Positions 1 to 9,006 of a stretch of 19,220 bases of DNA are shown here, piece by piece. The translations under genes were made by a program, and so were the position numbers. The notes under the pieces are model-generated. The model was not told where the DNA came from. It saw nothing but the letters and a program-made list of their open reading frames with translations, and searched no databases. The stretch comes from Xanthomonas translucens pv. translucens DSM 18974. Lineage in GTDB: Bacteria > Pseudomonadota > Gammaproteobacteria > Xanthomonadales > Xanthomonadaceae. Where the stretch lies: the NCBI RefSeq assembly GCF_000331775.1, contig NZ_CAPJ01000431.1:1-19220 (forward strand), written 5' to 3'. The stretch's first letter is position 1. Each line of letters starts with the position of its first letter.

Positions 1-3000
1 GCCGAGCGCGCCCGCGCGCGCATCCACCAGCTCGAACGCCTGGCGCATATCGCCGGGCAGCTGTCGCTGATGGAATACGGCTTCCTCTACGATCCGGCGC
101 GGCGGCTGCTGGCGATCGGCTACAACGTCGACGAGCGGCGCCTGGATCAGGGCTATTACGACTTGCTGGCATCGGAGGCGCGGCTGTGCAGCTTCGTCGC
201 CATCGCCCAGGGCCAGCTGCCGCAGGAAAGCTGGTTCGCGCTCGGCCGCCAGCTCACCGAGGTCGATGGCGAAGCGACGCTGCTGTCGTGGAGCGGCTCG
301 ATGTTCGAATACCTGATGCCGCAGCTGGTGATGCCCAGCTATGCCGACACCTTGCTCGACCAGACCGCGGTGCATGCGGTCAATGCGCAGATCGCGCACG
401 GCGCGCGGCACGCGGTGCCGTGGGGCGTGTCCGAGTCCGGCTACAACGCGGTCGATGCGCGGATGAACTACCAGTACCGCGCGTTCGGCGTGCCCGGGCT
501 GGGACTCAAGCGCGGCCTCGGCGACGATCTGGTGATCGCGCCATACGCCAGCATGATGGCGCTGATGGTGGCCCCGGAAGCGGCCTGCGCCAACCTGCAG
601 CGGCTGACCGAGGCCGGTTTCGGCGGCCGCTTCGGCCTGCACGAGGCGATCGACTACACCCCCAGCCGGGTGCCGCCCGGCCAGGAGTACGCGCTGATCC
701 GCTCGTACATGGCGCATCACCAGGGCATGGGCCTGCTGGCGCTGGACCATCTGCTGCGCGAGCAGCCGATGCAGCGGCGCTTCGCCGCCGATGCCGAATT
801 CCAGGCCACCCTGCTGTTACTGCAGGAGCGGATCCCGCGGGTGGGCGTGTTCCACCCGCAGGAGGCCGACGGCACCGCACGCAGTCCGCAGGATCCGCGC
901 GAGCACGAGACCCAGCTGCGCGTGTTCCGCGATCCGGGCGCGCCGCGGCCAGCGGTGCAACTGCTCTCCAACGGCCGTTACCACGGCCTGCTGACCAGTG
1001 CCGGCGGCGGCTACAGCCGCATGCGCGACATGGCCATCACCCGCTGGCGCGAGGACGGCACCCGCGACCACTGGGGCAGTTTCTGCTACCTGCGCGACGT
1101 GGACAGCGGCGACTACTGGTCGGCCTCCTACCAGCCCACCGCGGTGAAAGTGGACCATTACGAAGCGATCTTCTCCGATGCCAAGGCCGAGTTCCGCGGC
1201 CGCAAGCGCGGCTTCGACACGCACCTGGAAGTGGCGATCTCCGCCGAGGACGACATCGAGCTGCGCCGCCTGCGGGTCAGCAACCGTTCGCGGCAGCCGC
1301 GCACCATCGAGATCACCACCTATGCCGAAGTGGTGCTGGCGCCGGCCATCGCCGACGAACTGCATCCGGCCTTCAGCAACCTGTTCGTGCAGACCGAGAT
1401 CGCCCGCGACACCCAGGCGCTGCTGTGCACGCGGCGCACCCGCGCGCACGGCGAGGTGGCGCCGTGGATGTTCCATCTGGTGGCGGTGCACGATGCGCAC
1501 ATCGGCGCGATTTCCTACGAAACCGACCGCGCGCGCTTCCTCGGCCGCGGCAATACCGCGCGCACCCCGCGCGCGCTGAGCCACGATGCGGTGCTGTCCG
1601 ATACCGCCGGTTCGGTGCTCGACCCGGTGGTCGCGATCCGCTGCCGGATCGTGCTGGCGCCGGAGCAGACCGCGATGATCGACATGGTCTACGGCGTCGG
1701 CGGCGACCGCGCTGCGTGCATGGCGCTGATCGAAAAGTACCGCGACCGGCGCCTGGCCGACCGCGTGTTCGACCTGGCCTGGACCCACAGCCAGGTGGTG
1801 CGCCGCCAGATCAACGCCTCGCAGGCCGATGCGCAGCTGTACGAACGCCTGGCCGGTCTGATGGTGTACGTGCATCCGGCGCTGCGCGCCGACAGCGAAC
1901 TGCTGCTGCAGAACCGGCGCGGCCAGTCCGGGCTGTGGGGCCATGCGATCTCCGGCGATCTGCCGATCGCGCTGCTGCAGATCGGCGATGCCGACAACAT
2001 CGAACTGGTGCGGCAGATGGTGCAGGCGCACGCGTACTGGCGGCTCAAGGGCCTGCATGCGGACCTGGTGATCTGGAACGAGAGCCAGAGCGGCTACCGG
2101 CAGCAGCTGCAGGAGCAGATCCTGGGCATGGTCGCGGCCGATCCGGACGCCAGCGTGCTGGAGCGCCCCGGCGGCATATTCGTGCGCCCGGTGCAGAACA
2201 TCTCGCAGGAGGACCGCATCCTGCTGCAGGTGGTGGCGCGGGTCATCGTCAGCGACCAGCGCGGCACCCTGGCCGCACAGATCGGCCGGCATCTGCCGCC
2301 GCCGCGCGGCGTGCCCGAGCTGGTGCCGCTGGCGGCCGCCGCACTGGCCGAGGCGCAGGCCCTGGCAGTGCCTGTGCATGCGGGCGGCGATGCGCACGAG
2401 GATCCGTGGCCGTTCGCGCCGGCGCATGCCGAGGTGCTGTTCGACAACGGCACCGGCGCCTTTGCTGCCGACGGCCGCGAATACCTGGTCGCGCTGCGCG
2501 AGGGTGCGCCGACCCCGGCGCCGTGGTCCAACGTGCTGGCCAATGCGCAGCTGGGCACGGTGCTCAGCGAAAGTGCCGCCGGCTACACCTGGTTCGAGAA
2601 CGCGCACGAGTTCCGCCTGTCGCCGTGGCACAACGACCCGGTCGGCGACGCCTGCGGCGAAGCGTTCTACCTGCGCGACGAAGACAGCGGGCGGGTATGG
2701 TCGCCGCAGGCGCTGCCGCGCCGCGGCGAGGGCGATTACCGCACCCGCCATGGCTTCGGCTACAGCGTCTACGAACACGTGCAGGACGGCATCGCCAGCG
2801 AGCTGTGGGTATACGTGGCGCTGCACGAGGCGGTGAAGTTCTCGGTGCTGAAGCTGCGCAACCTGTCCGGCCGCAGCCGGCGCCTGTCGGCGACCGGCTA
2901 TGTGGAATGGGTGCTGGGCGATCTGCGGGTGAAGTCGCAGATGCACGTGGTCACCGAGCAGGACGGCGTGCACGGCGCACTGCTGGCGCGCAACCCGTAC

Positions 3001-4869
3001 AACGCCGAGTTCGCCGCGCGCACCGCGTTCTTCGACGTGGACGCGGACACCCGCAGTTGCAGCGGCGACCGTACCGAGTTCCTCGGCCGCAACGGTGACA
3101 TGGCCGACCCGCAGGCGCTGCGCCGCGAACGCCTGTCCGGACGCCTCGGCGCCGGGCTGGATCCGTGCGCGGCGCTCCAGGTGCCGCTGACCCTGGCCGC
3201 CGGCGCCGACTGCGAGACCGTGTTCCGGCTCGGCGCCGGCAAGGACCACGATGCGGCTGTGGAACTGGCGCGGCGCATGCGCGGCCGCGGTGCCGCGCAC
3301 GACGCGCTGGACGCGGTGCGCATCCACTGGCGGCAACTGCTAGGCGGTTTGCAGGTGAAAACCCCCGATCCTAGCGTGGATCTGCTGGTCAACGGCTGGC
3401 TGCCGTACCAGACCCTGGCCTGCCGCTACCTGGCGCGCAGCGGCTACTACCAGTCCGGCGGCGCGTTCGGTTTCCGCGATCAGCTGCAGGACATGATGGC
3501 GCTGGTCCATGCCACGCCGGAACTGGCGCGCGAGCACCTGCTGGCCAGCGCCGCGCACCAGTTCCCGCAGGGCGACGTGCTGCACTGGTGGCATCCGCCG
3601 CAGGACCGCGGCGTGCGCACGCGCTGTTCGGACGATTACCTGTGGCTGCCGCTGGCGGCGTGCCGCTACCTGCAGGTCACCGGCGACCGCAGCGTGCTCG
3701 ACGAGGAGGTGCGCTACATCGAAGGCCGCGCCGTCGGCGCCGACGAGGAGTCGTACTACGACCTGCCGGTGCCGTCGAACCAGCGTGCGCCGCTGTACGC
3801 GCACTGCGTGCAGGCGCTGCGCCGCGGCATGGCCCTGCTCGGCGAACGCGGCCTGCCGCTGATCGGCACCGGCGACTGGAACGACGGCATGAACCGGGTG
3901 GGCGAGGGCGGCAAGGGCGAGAGCGTGTGGCTGGGCTTCTTCCTTTACCACGTGCTGCAGCAGTTCGCGGCGCTGGCGCGCGGCCGCGACGATGCGGCCT
4001 TCGCCGACGAGTGCGATGCGGCGGCACATGCGCTGCGCGGCAATCTGGAAGCACATGCCTGGGATGGCGGCTGGTACCGGCGCGCGTGGTTCGACGACGG
4101 CACTGCGCTGGGTTCGGCGCAAAACACCGAATGCCGCATCGACTCGATCTCGCAGAGCTGGTCGGTGCTGTCCGGCGCGGCCGAGCCGGCGCGCGCGCAG
4201 CAGGCGATGGCGGCGCTGGACCAGCATCTGGTCAAGCGCGATGCCGGCCTGATCCAGCTGCTGGAACCGCCATTCGACCGCATCGCGCACGACCCCGGCT
4301 ACATCCGCGGCTACGTGCCGGGCGTGCGCGAGAACGGCGGGCAGTACACGCATGCGGCGGTGTGGGCGGCGATGGCCTTCGCCCACCTCGGCGACGGCGA
4401 ACGCGCCTGGGAGCTGGCGCGGATGATCAACCCGATCCAGCACAGCCTGGATGCGGCGGCCAGCGAGCGCTACAAGGTCGAGCCCTACGTGCTCGCCGCC
4501 GACGTCTACGGCGTGGCGCCGCACGTGGGCCGCGGCGGCTGGACCTGGTACACCGGCTCGGCCGGCTGGATGTACCGGCTGCTGCTCGAATCGCTGCTCG
4601 GCCTGCAGCGCGAAGGCGATAGCCTGCGCCTGCGGCCTTGCCTGCCGGCCGACTGGGAACGCTGCGAACTGCAGTACCGTCACCGCAGCAGCACGTACCA
4701 CATCAAATTGCTGCAGTCGGCTGCCGCTGAGGCGGACGCCGGTGCGGATGCCGCCGACAGCAGCGGGCTGTTCGTGGACGGCTTGCGCCAGCAGGACGCG
4801 CGCATCGCGTTGGTCGACGACGGCCAGACGCATCGTGTGCAATGGCGGCAGCCGCGCGCGCCGACATGA
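1..4869 (+). CDS. ndvB: Cyclic beta-1,2-glucan synthase, C-terminal 1622 residues (5' end outside window)
   Basis: The reading frame is open from the first base, so the true start and the N-terminal membrane glycosyltransferase (GT84) part lie upstream. What is visible matches the C-terminal half of NdvB/Chv-type cyclic glucan synthases in order. A glycoamylase-like domain covers about residues 50-265 and includes WSGSMFEYLMP and SYMAHHQGMGL. Two GH94-type beta-sandwich modules follow, each starting near an L/F-x-N-G-x-Y/F motif and containing a F-Y-L-R-D element (around nt 960-1180 and 2430-2700). Last comes the (alpha/alpha)6 phosphorylase-like domain with GFRDQLQDMM (nt 3466-3498) and GDWNDGMN (nt 3871-3894), whose second Asp is the family's general acid. 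By family knowledge the enzyme polymerises UDP-glucose at the inner membrane, and the GH94 part controls chain length. The glucan is periplasmic or secreted, serves in osmoadaptation and, in Xanthomonas, in suppressing plant defence. Certain on family, slightly less on exact linkage. Confidence 0.9.
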   Translation, partial: AERARARIHQLERLAHIAGQLSLMEYGFLYDPARRLLAIGYNVDERRLDQGYYDLLASEARLCSFVAIAQGQLPQESWFALGRQLTEVDGEATLLSWSGSMFEYLMPQLVMPSYADTLLDQTAVHAVNAQIAHGARHAVPWGVSESGYNAVDARMNYQYRAFGVPGLGLKRGLGDDLVIAPYASMMALMVAPEAACANLQRLTEAGFGGRFGLHEAIDYTPSRVPPGQEYALIRSYMAHHQGMGLLALDHLLREQPMQRRFAADAEFQATLLLLQERIPRVGVFHPQEADGTARSPQDPREHETQLRVFRDPGAPRPAVQLLSNGRYHGLLTSAGGGYSRMRDMAITRWREDGTRDHWGSFCYLRDVDSGDYWSASYQPTAVKVDHYEAIFSDAKAEFRGRKRGFDTHLEVAISAEDDIELRRLRVSNRSRQPRTIEITTYAEVVLAPAIADELHPAFSNLFVQTEIARDTQALLCTRRTRAHGEVAPWMFHLVAVHDAHIGAISYETDRARFLGRGNTARTPRALSHDAVLSDTAGSVLDPVVAIRCRIVLAPEQTAMIDMVYGVGGDRAACMALIEKYRDRRLADRVFDLAWTHSQVVRRQINASQADAQLYERLAGLMVYVHPALRADSELLLQNRRGQSGLWGHAISGDLPIALLQIGDADNIELVRQMVQAHAYWRLKGLHADLVIWNESQSGYRQQLQEQILGMVAADPDASVLERPGGIFVRPVQNISQEDRILLQVVARVIVSDQRGTLAAQIGRHLPPPRGVPELVPLAAAALAEAQALAVPVHAGGDAHEDPWPFAPAHAEVLFDNGTGAFAADGREYLVALREGAPTPAPWSNVLANAQLGTVLSESAAGYTWFENAHEFRLSPWHNDPVGDACGEAFYLRDEDSGRVWSPQALPRRGEGDYRTRHGFGYSVYEHVQDGIASELWVYVALHEAVKFSVLKLRNLSGRSRRLSATGYVEWVLGDLRVKSQMHVVTEQDGVHGALLARNPYNAEFAARTAFFDVDADTRSCSGDRTEFLGRNGDMADPQALRRERLSGRLGAGLDPCAALQVPLTLAAGADCETVFRLGAGKDHDAAVELARRMRGRGAAHDALDAVRIHWRQLLGGLQVKTPDPSVDLLVNGWLPYQTLACRYLARSGYYQSGGAFGFRDQLQDMMALVHATPELAREHLLASAAHQFPQGDVLHWWHPPQDRGVRTRCSDDYLWLPLAACRYLQVTGDRSVLDEEVRYIEGRAVGADEESYYDLPVPSNQRAPLYAHCVQALRRGMALLGERGLPLIGTGDWNDGMNRVGEGGKGESVWLGFFLYHVLQQFAALARGRDDAAFADECDAAAHALRGNLEAHAWDGGWYRRAWFDDGTALGSAQNTECRIDSISQSWSVLSGAAEPARAQQAMAALDQHLVKRDAGLIQLLEPPFDRIAHDPGYIRGYVPGVRENGGQYTHAAVWAAMAFAHLGDGERAWELARMINPIQHSLDAAASERYKVEPYVLAADVYGVAPHVGRGGWTWYTGSAGWMYRLLLESLLGLQREGDSLRLRPCLPADWERCELQYRHRSSTYHIKLLQSAAAEADAGADAADSSGLFVDGLRQQDARIALVDDGQTHRVQWRQPRAPT

Positions 4870-5090
4870 ACACGCGCGCGCAGACGCAGGCGGCATTGGC
4901 GCATATGGCGGCGATGCTGCCGGAGTGGACCGCGCATCTGCGCCATCCGGCGGAGTTCTGGCCGCAGTTCAGCGTGCTCGCGCAGGAGCTGCTGGACGCG
5001 GCGGACCCAGGCGATCGGGCGCAGGCGCGGCAGGCGTTGGCGGCGATGCTCGCCGAGCATGCGATCGATACGCGGCTGTTGCCGCACTGA
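4866..5090 (+). CDS. Small hypothetical protein, 74 aa, overlapping the ndvB stop
   Basis: I do not recognise a family. The ATG shares four bases with the stop of the glucan synthase (ATGA), which suggests translational coupling; no good Shine-Dalgarno sequence is visible. The product begins MNTRAQTQAALAHMAAMLPEW and looks soluble, acidic-to-neutral and mostly helical, with many Ala, Leu and Gln and a motif PAEFWPQFS in the middle. No signal peptide or membrane segment is seen. An ATG eight codons upstream (4842) is possible but also lacks a ribosome site. It could be a helper of the glucan synthase or simply the next cistron. That it is coding is supported by the overlap and its unbroken frame to a stop, not by homology. 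Confidence 0.55.
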   Translation: MNTRAQTQAALAHMAAMLPEWTAHLRHPAEFWPQFSVLAQELLDAADPGDRAQARQALAAMLAEHAIDTRLLPH

Positions 5091-5276
5091 GTCGCGTCAT
5101 CGCGTCACGAGCGCACGCCGTCGTGCGGATCGCCCGGCACTCGATGGCACGCCTCAGCGCTGCGGTGTCTGGCGCTGCGTCGATCCCGCCACACTGGCCT
5201 CACGGCATGGTCACCCGGGTTGCACGTCGCCTGCGGCAACACTGCAATCCACGCCGTCGCAACAGGACTCCATCCG

Positions 5277-6440
5277 ATGCAAGCTCTCACCTATCACGGC
5301 ACCAAGGACGTGCGCGTGGAAACCGTTCCCGATCCGGTGCTGATCGATGCCGACGACATCGTGCTGCGCGTCATCGCCACCGCGATCTGCGGCTCCGACC
5401 TGCACCTGTATCGCGGCAAGATCCCCGACCTGCACAGCGGCGACGTGCTCGGCCACGAATTCATGGGCGTGGTCGAAGACGTCGGCCCGGAGGTGACGCG
5501 GGTGAAGAAGGGCGACCGCGTGGTGATTCCGTTCGTGATCGCCTGCGGCGAGTGCTTCCACTGTCGCCTGACCGAATACGCCGCCTGCGAGACCACCAAT
5601 ACCGGCAAGGGCGCCGCGCTGAATCAGAAAGGCATCCGCCCGCCGGCGGCGCTGTTCGGCTACAGCCATCTGTACGGCGGCGTGGCCGGCGGCCAGGCCG
5701 AATACGTGCGCGTGCCCAAGGCCAACGTCGGCCCGCTGGTGGTGCCGGACGCGCTGCACGATGAGCAGGTGCTGTTCCTGTCCGACATCCTGCCCACCGG
5801 CTACCAGGCCGCGCTCAACGCCGGCGTTGGCCAGGGCAGCACCGTGGCGATCTTCGGCGCCGGCCCGGTCGGGCTGATGACTGCCGCCTGCTGCCGCATG
5901 CTCGGCGCCGAGCGCATCTTCATGGTCGACCGGTACCAGTACCGGCTGGATTTCGCGCAGAAGACCTACGGCGTGATCCCGCTCAATTTCGAGCAGATCG
6001 ACGATCCGGCCGAGATCATCATCGGCCAGACCGACGGCCGCGGCGTGGACGCGAGCATCGATGCAGTCGGTTTCGAAGCCAAGGGCAGCACCATGGAAAC
6101 GGTGATGGCCACGCTGAAGCTGGAAAGCAGCAGCGGCACCGCACTGCGCCAGTGCATCGCCGCCACGCGCCGTGGCGGCACGGTCAGCGTGCCCGGCGTG
6201 TATGCCGGCTTCATTCATGGCTTCCTGTTCGGCGACGCCTTCGACAAGGGCCTGACCTTCAAAATGGGCCAGACCCACGTGCAGCGTCTGCTGCCGGAGC
6301 TGCTCGAGCACATCGGCGAAGGCCGGCTCAAGCCGAACGAGATCATCACCCATCGGATGCGCCTGGCGCAGGCCGCCGACGGCTACGCGATCTTCGACAC
6401 GAAGGAACAGGACTGCCGCAAGGTGATCCTGACCCCGTAA
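5277..6440 (+). CDS. Zinc-dependent alcohol/formaldehyde dehydrogenase-like protein (MDR superfamily)
   Basis: A 387-residue medium-chain dehydrogenase. The start is chosen because AGGA lies 9 bases before this ATG and the protein then begins at the usual place ([15 protein letters not shown]). Catalytic zinc ligands are visible as Cys38 (ICGSD), His60-Glu61 (GHEFMG) and probably Asp170 ([10 protein letters not shown]). The structural zinc lobe is Cys90, Cys93, Cys96 and Cys104 with the standard 2-2-7 spacing. The Rossmann loop is GAGPVG (194-199), and Asp218 ends the second strand, which suggests NAD rather than NADP. The closest family is the FDH-like group often annotated as glutathione-dependent formaldehyde dehydrogenase, although substrate and glutathione need are not shown by sequence. 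It stands alone, 186 bp after the small ORF and 244 bp before the next operon. Confidence 0.88.
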   Translation: MQALTYHGTKDVRVETVPDPVLIDADDIVLRVIATAICGSDLHLYRGKIPDLHSGDVLGHEFMGVVEDVGPEVTRVKKGDRVVIPFVIACGECFHCRLTEYAACETTNTGKGAALNQKGIRPPAALFGYSHLYGGVAGGQAEYVRVPKANVGPLVVPDALHDEQVLFLSDILPTGYQAALNAGVGQGSTVAIFGAGPVGLMTAACCRMLGAERIFMVDRYQYRLDFAQKTYGVIPLNFEQIDDPAEIIIGQTDGRGVDASIDAVGFEAKGSTMETVMATLKLESSSGTALRQCIAATRRGGTVSVPGVYAGFIHGFLFGDAFDKGLTFKMGQTHVQRLLPELLEHIGEGRLKPNEIITHRMRLAQAADGYAIFDTKEQDCRKVILTP

Positions 6441-6580
6441 GCCTGCGTATCGCCGCGTCGCCGTCGCGCTGCATGGCGTCGGCGTCGGCCTGGACAGGCA
6501 CGGCAGATGAACTCTTTATCGATGTGTACGCCGCTATGTCGCTTGCACACGCTGCGTGGGCGCAGCGCCTGTTTTGATCG

Positions 6581-6613
6581 CGCCAACGCAGCGCCAACGC
6601 AGCGCCAACCCAG
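6581..6613 (+). repeat. Three tandem copies of an 11-bp unit
   Basis: The unit CGCCAACGCAG occurs twice exactly (6581-6591, 6592-6602) and a third time with one change (CGCCAACCCAG, 6603-6613); a partial fourth copy follows. It lies in the 244-bp gap before the acyl-CoA dehydrogenase-like gene, about 70 bases upstream of its start. The function is unknown. Slipped-strand length variation is plausible. Confidence 0.7.
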
Positions 6614-6684
6614 CGCCGCCGCATCCCGCGCAACACAGCGCGGACAGCGCAGGCGCTGCTTCTCTCCGCTGCAGAGACACTTCC

Positions 6685-7664
6685 TTGACCGATCTGCTTT
6701 CCCCTACCGCATTGGGTGACGCCTGCGATCTGCGCCGCGCCGCCTTGCGCGTGCTCGAACGCTATCCGCAGCTGCCGCTGCCCGGCGCCGGCAACACCCT
6801 GGACCGCTGGCGGATCCTGGCCGAGATCGCCGCGGCCGACGTGTGCCTGGCCAAGGTGCTGGAGGCGCACTACGACGCGCAGGCGATCCTGGCCGAACTC
6901 GGCGCCGCGGCGCCGCCGCCTGGACAGCTGTTCGCGGTGTGGGCTGCCGAAGCGCCGGATGCGCGTCTGGCCTATCGCAACAACGCCGAGCGTGGCGAAG
7001 TGCACGGCCGCAAGGCCTGGTGTTCGGGTGCCGGCATGGTCGATGGCGCCTGCTCACCGCGCATGAAGAAGATCGCCAGCAACTGGTGCAGGTGCAGTTG
7101 CGCCAGCCCGGCATCGTCATCGACACGCAGGCCTGGGCGGCGGTGGGCATGGCGCGGGTGGTCAGCGGGCCGGTGACGTTCGATGCCGTGCCGGCCAGCG
7201 CGATCGGTGCGCCGGGCCAGTATCTGGCGCGTCCGGGGTTCTGGCACGGCGGCGCCGGCATCGCCGCTTGCTGGTTCGGCGCGGCGGCCGCGGTGGCCGA
7301 GCGCCTGCGCGCGCATCCCAAGCTGCAGCGCGATGCGCATGCGGCGATGCACCTGGGCGCGATCGACCAGCAACTCGGCGCGGCGCGCGCGCTGCTGCGC
7401 GAACTGGCCGCGGCGATCGACGCGGCGCCCGCACACGATCACCGGCATGCGGTGGTCCGGCTGCGTTCGTTCGTGGAGCGTGCCGCCAGCGACGTGCTCG
7501 ATCGCGTCGGCCGCGCGCTGGGACCGGCACCGCTGTGCAGCGATCGCGAACACGGCCTGCGCTGCGCCGACCTGGCCGTGTTCGTGCGCCAGAGCCATGC
7601 CGAGCACGATTGGGCGGCGCTGGGCCAGGCGCTGGCCGAACAGGTGCAGCCATGGCGGCTGTGA
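6685..7664 (+). pseudogene. Acyl-CoA dehydrogenase-like protein, disrupted by a one-base frameshift
   Basis: Two overlapping frames together give one protein of about 326 residues. The first frame starts at TTG 6685 (LTDLLSPTALGD) and runs well to KAWCSGAGMVDGA, the conserved WCSGA segment of an acyl-CoA dehydrogenase-like family. After nt 7049 the homologous sequence continues one frame over (LLTAHEEDRQQL to FVRQSHAEHDWAALGQ and the stop at 7662-7664). Restoring one G (GGCGC-G-CTGCTC) rejoins the frames as VDGALLTAH. As given, translation leaves the family sequence after about residue 121 and stops at 7176. The gene is first in a four-gene overlapping operon, and its restored stop overlaps the deacetylase start by 13 bases. 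Family members bind FAD, but the substrate here is unknown. The break could be a real mutation or a sequencing error. The TTG start is the weakest point; no strong ribosome site is seen. Confidence 0.8.
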
Positions 7665-8413
7665 GCGCGGCGCAGATCCACGGCGACGGCACGCCGGAGT
7701 CGGCGTGGCAGCGCTCGCCGTGGCTGGCGGCCTTGCCGCAGCGCCGGATCGAAGACCTGCTCGCCGGCGCAGTCCGCGTGGTGGTGGTGTCGCCGCATCC
7801 GGACGACGAAGCGCTGGGCTGCGGCGGCGCGGTCGCCTGTGCGCGGCGGCTGCGCGTGCCGGTGTGCCTGATCGCAGTGACCGATGGCGAAGCCTGCTAT
7901 CCGGACGATCCGTACTGGACGCCGCAACGCCTGCGCGATGTGCGCCGCGCCGAACTGGCCGCCGCCGCGCAGTGCCTGGGCGTGGACGCCGATGCGATCT
8001 GCCATCTGCGCATCGCCGACGGCCAGGTCGGCCAGCGCGAGTTCGTTGTCGCCGAACGCATCCACGCGCAGCTGCATGACGGCGATCTGGTGCTGACCAC
8101 CTGGCGCCACGACGGCCATCCCGACCACGAAGCTACCGCGCGCGCGGTGCGGCGCGCCGTCGCCGCCTGCGCTGCGCGCATGGCCGAATTCCCGGTCTGG
8201 GCCTGGCACTGGATGGATGCCGGCGCGCCGCAGCAGGCGCTGCCTGGCGCGGTCCGCTACGTGCTGGACGATGCCGATTGGCAGGCAAAGCAACAGGCGC
8301 TGCGCTGCTTCGCCTCGCAGCTGGGTACCGCGCAACCGGCGGTCCCGGCGCCGATCCTACCGCCGCAGGTGCTGGAACGTTTCGCGCGCCGCTTCGAGGT
8401 CTTTATCGCATGA
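7652..8413 (+). CDS. PIG-L (LmbE-like) family zinc deacetylase
   Basis: A 253-residue protein of the PIG-L/LmbE deacetylase family. The diagnostic motif PHPDDE is at residues 48-53, and a second zinc-site motif, GHPDHE, at 155-160. By family knowledge these residues hold a single zinc ion, and the enzymes remove N-acyl groups from N-acetylglucosamine-containing substrates such as GlcNAc-PI, GlcNAc-inositol or lipoglycopeptide sugars. The actual substrate is not predictable. The chosen ATG has AGG seven bases upstream and lies inside the end of the preceding gene; a GTG nine bases later is an alternative. The stop overlaps the next gene by ATGA. No signal peptide is seen, so it is probably cytoplasmic and acts on an intermediate made by the same operon. 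Confidence 0.9.
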   Translation: MAAVSAAQIHGDGTPESAWQRSPWLAALPQRRIEDLLAGAVRVVVVSPHPDDEALGCGGAVACARRLRVPVCLIAVTDGEACYPDDPYWTPQRLRDVRRAELAAAAQCLGVDADAICHLRIADGQVGQREFVVAERIHAQLHDGDLVLTTWRHDGHPDHEATARAVRRAVAACAARMAEFPVWAWHWMDAGAPQQALPGAVRYVLDDADWQAKQQALRCFASQLGTAQPAVPAPILPPQVLERFARRFEVFIA

Positions 8414-9006
8414 GCGCGGTGCAGCAGTATTTCGGCGCCATCTACCGCGACGACGATCCGTTCGGCTATCGCGAACGCTGGTACGAGGCGCGCAAGCGCG
8501 ACCTGTTGCTGGCCAGCCTGCCACGCGCGCGCTTCGCGCACGCCTGGGAACTGGGCTGCTCCAACGGCGAACTGACCGCGGCGCTGGCGCCGCGCTGCGA
8601 CGCGCTGCTGGCCACCGACCTGTCCGAGCGCGCGGTGGCCCTGGCCGTGCAGCGCAATGCGCACTCCGCGCACGTGCAGGTGCAGCAGGCCGAGCATCCG
8701 CGCAGCTGGCCGCCGGGCCGTTTCGATCTGATCGTGTTCAGTGAAGTCGGTTACTACCTGCCGTTGCCGCAGTTGCAGGACTGCACCCAACGCCTGCGCG
8801 CATCGCTGACCGAGCACGGCGTGCTGGTCGCCTGCCACTGGCTGCATCCGTTCGCGCAGGCGTGCATGGACGGACGCGCGGTGCATGCCTGCCTGGCGCA
8901 GACCCTGCAGCTGCCGCGCCTGCTGCGCTACGAGGACGACGACGTGCTGCTCGAAGCCTGGAGCGCCACCCCGTATTCGGTCGCGGCCGCGGAGCGACTG
9001 CGGTGA
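8410..9006 (+). CDS. SAM-dependent methyltransferase, NodS-like
   Basis: A 198-residue class I methyltransferase. The start MSAVQQYFGAIYRDDDPFGY and the motif I WELGCSNGELT (46-56), followed by acidic Asp70 in ATDLSERAV and the segment FDLIVFSEVGYYL (105-117), resemble the NodS family. NodS N-methylates the deacetylated glucosamine of rhizobial Nod factors. The product has no membrane segment. Its ATG overlaps the deacetylase stop (ATGA), and its own stop overlaps the following GTG start, so the three genes are almost certainly co-translated. An attractive reading, which is inference, is that it methylates the amine freed by the PIG-L enzyme encoded just before it. It could also be a general small-molecule methyltransferase with the NodS fold. 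Confidence 0.85.
   Translation: MSAVQQYFGAIYRDDDPFGYRERWYEARKRDLLLASLPRARFAHAWELGCSNGELTAALAPRCDALLATDLSERAVALAVQRNAHSAHVQVQQAEHPRSWPPGRFDLIVFSEVGYYLPLPQLQDCTQRLRASLTEHGVLVACHWLHPFAQACMDGRAVHACLAQTLQLPRLLRYEDDDVLLEAWSATPYSVAAAERLR

Noticed and set aside
817..3336. 839-codon open frame antisense to the glucan synthase
   Set aside because: Low-complexity His/Arg/Gln/Ala product opposite clear GH94 coding sequence.
5143..5163. Sigma-54-like promoter before the dehydrogenase (TGGCAC ... TGC)
   Set aside because: The spacing between the two elements does not fit the -24/-12 consensus.
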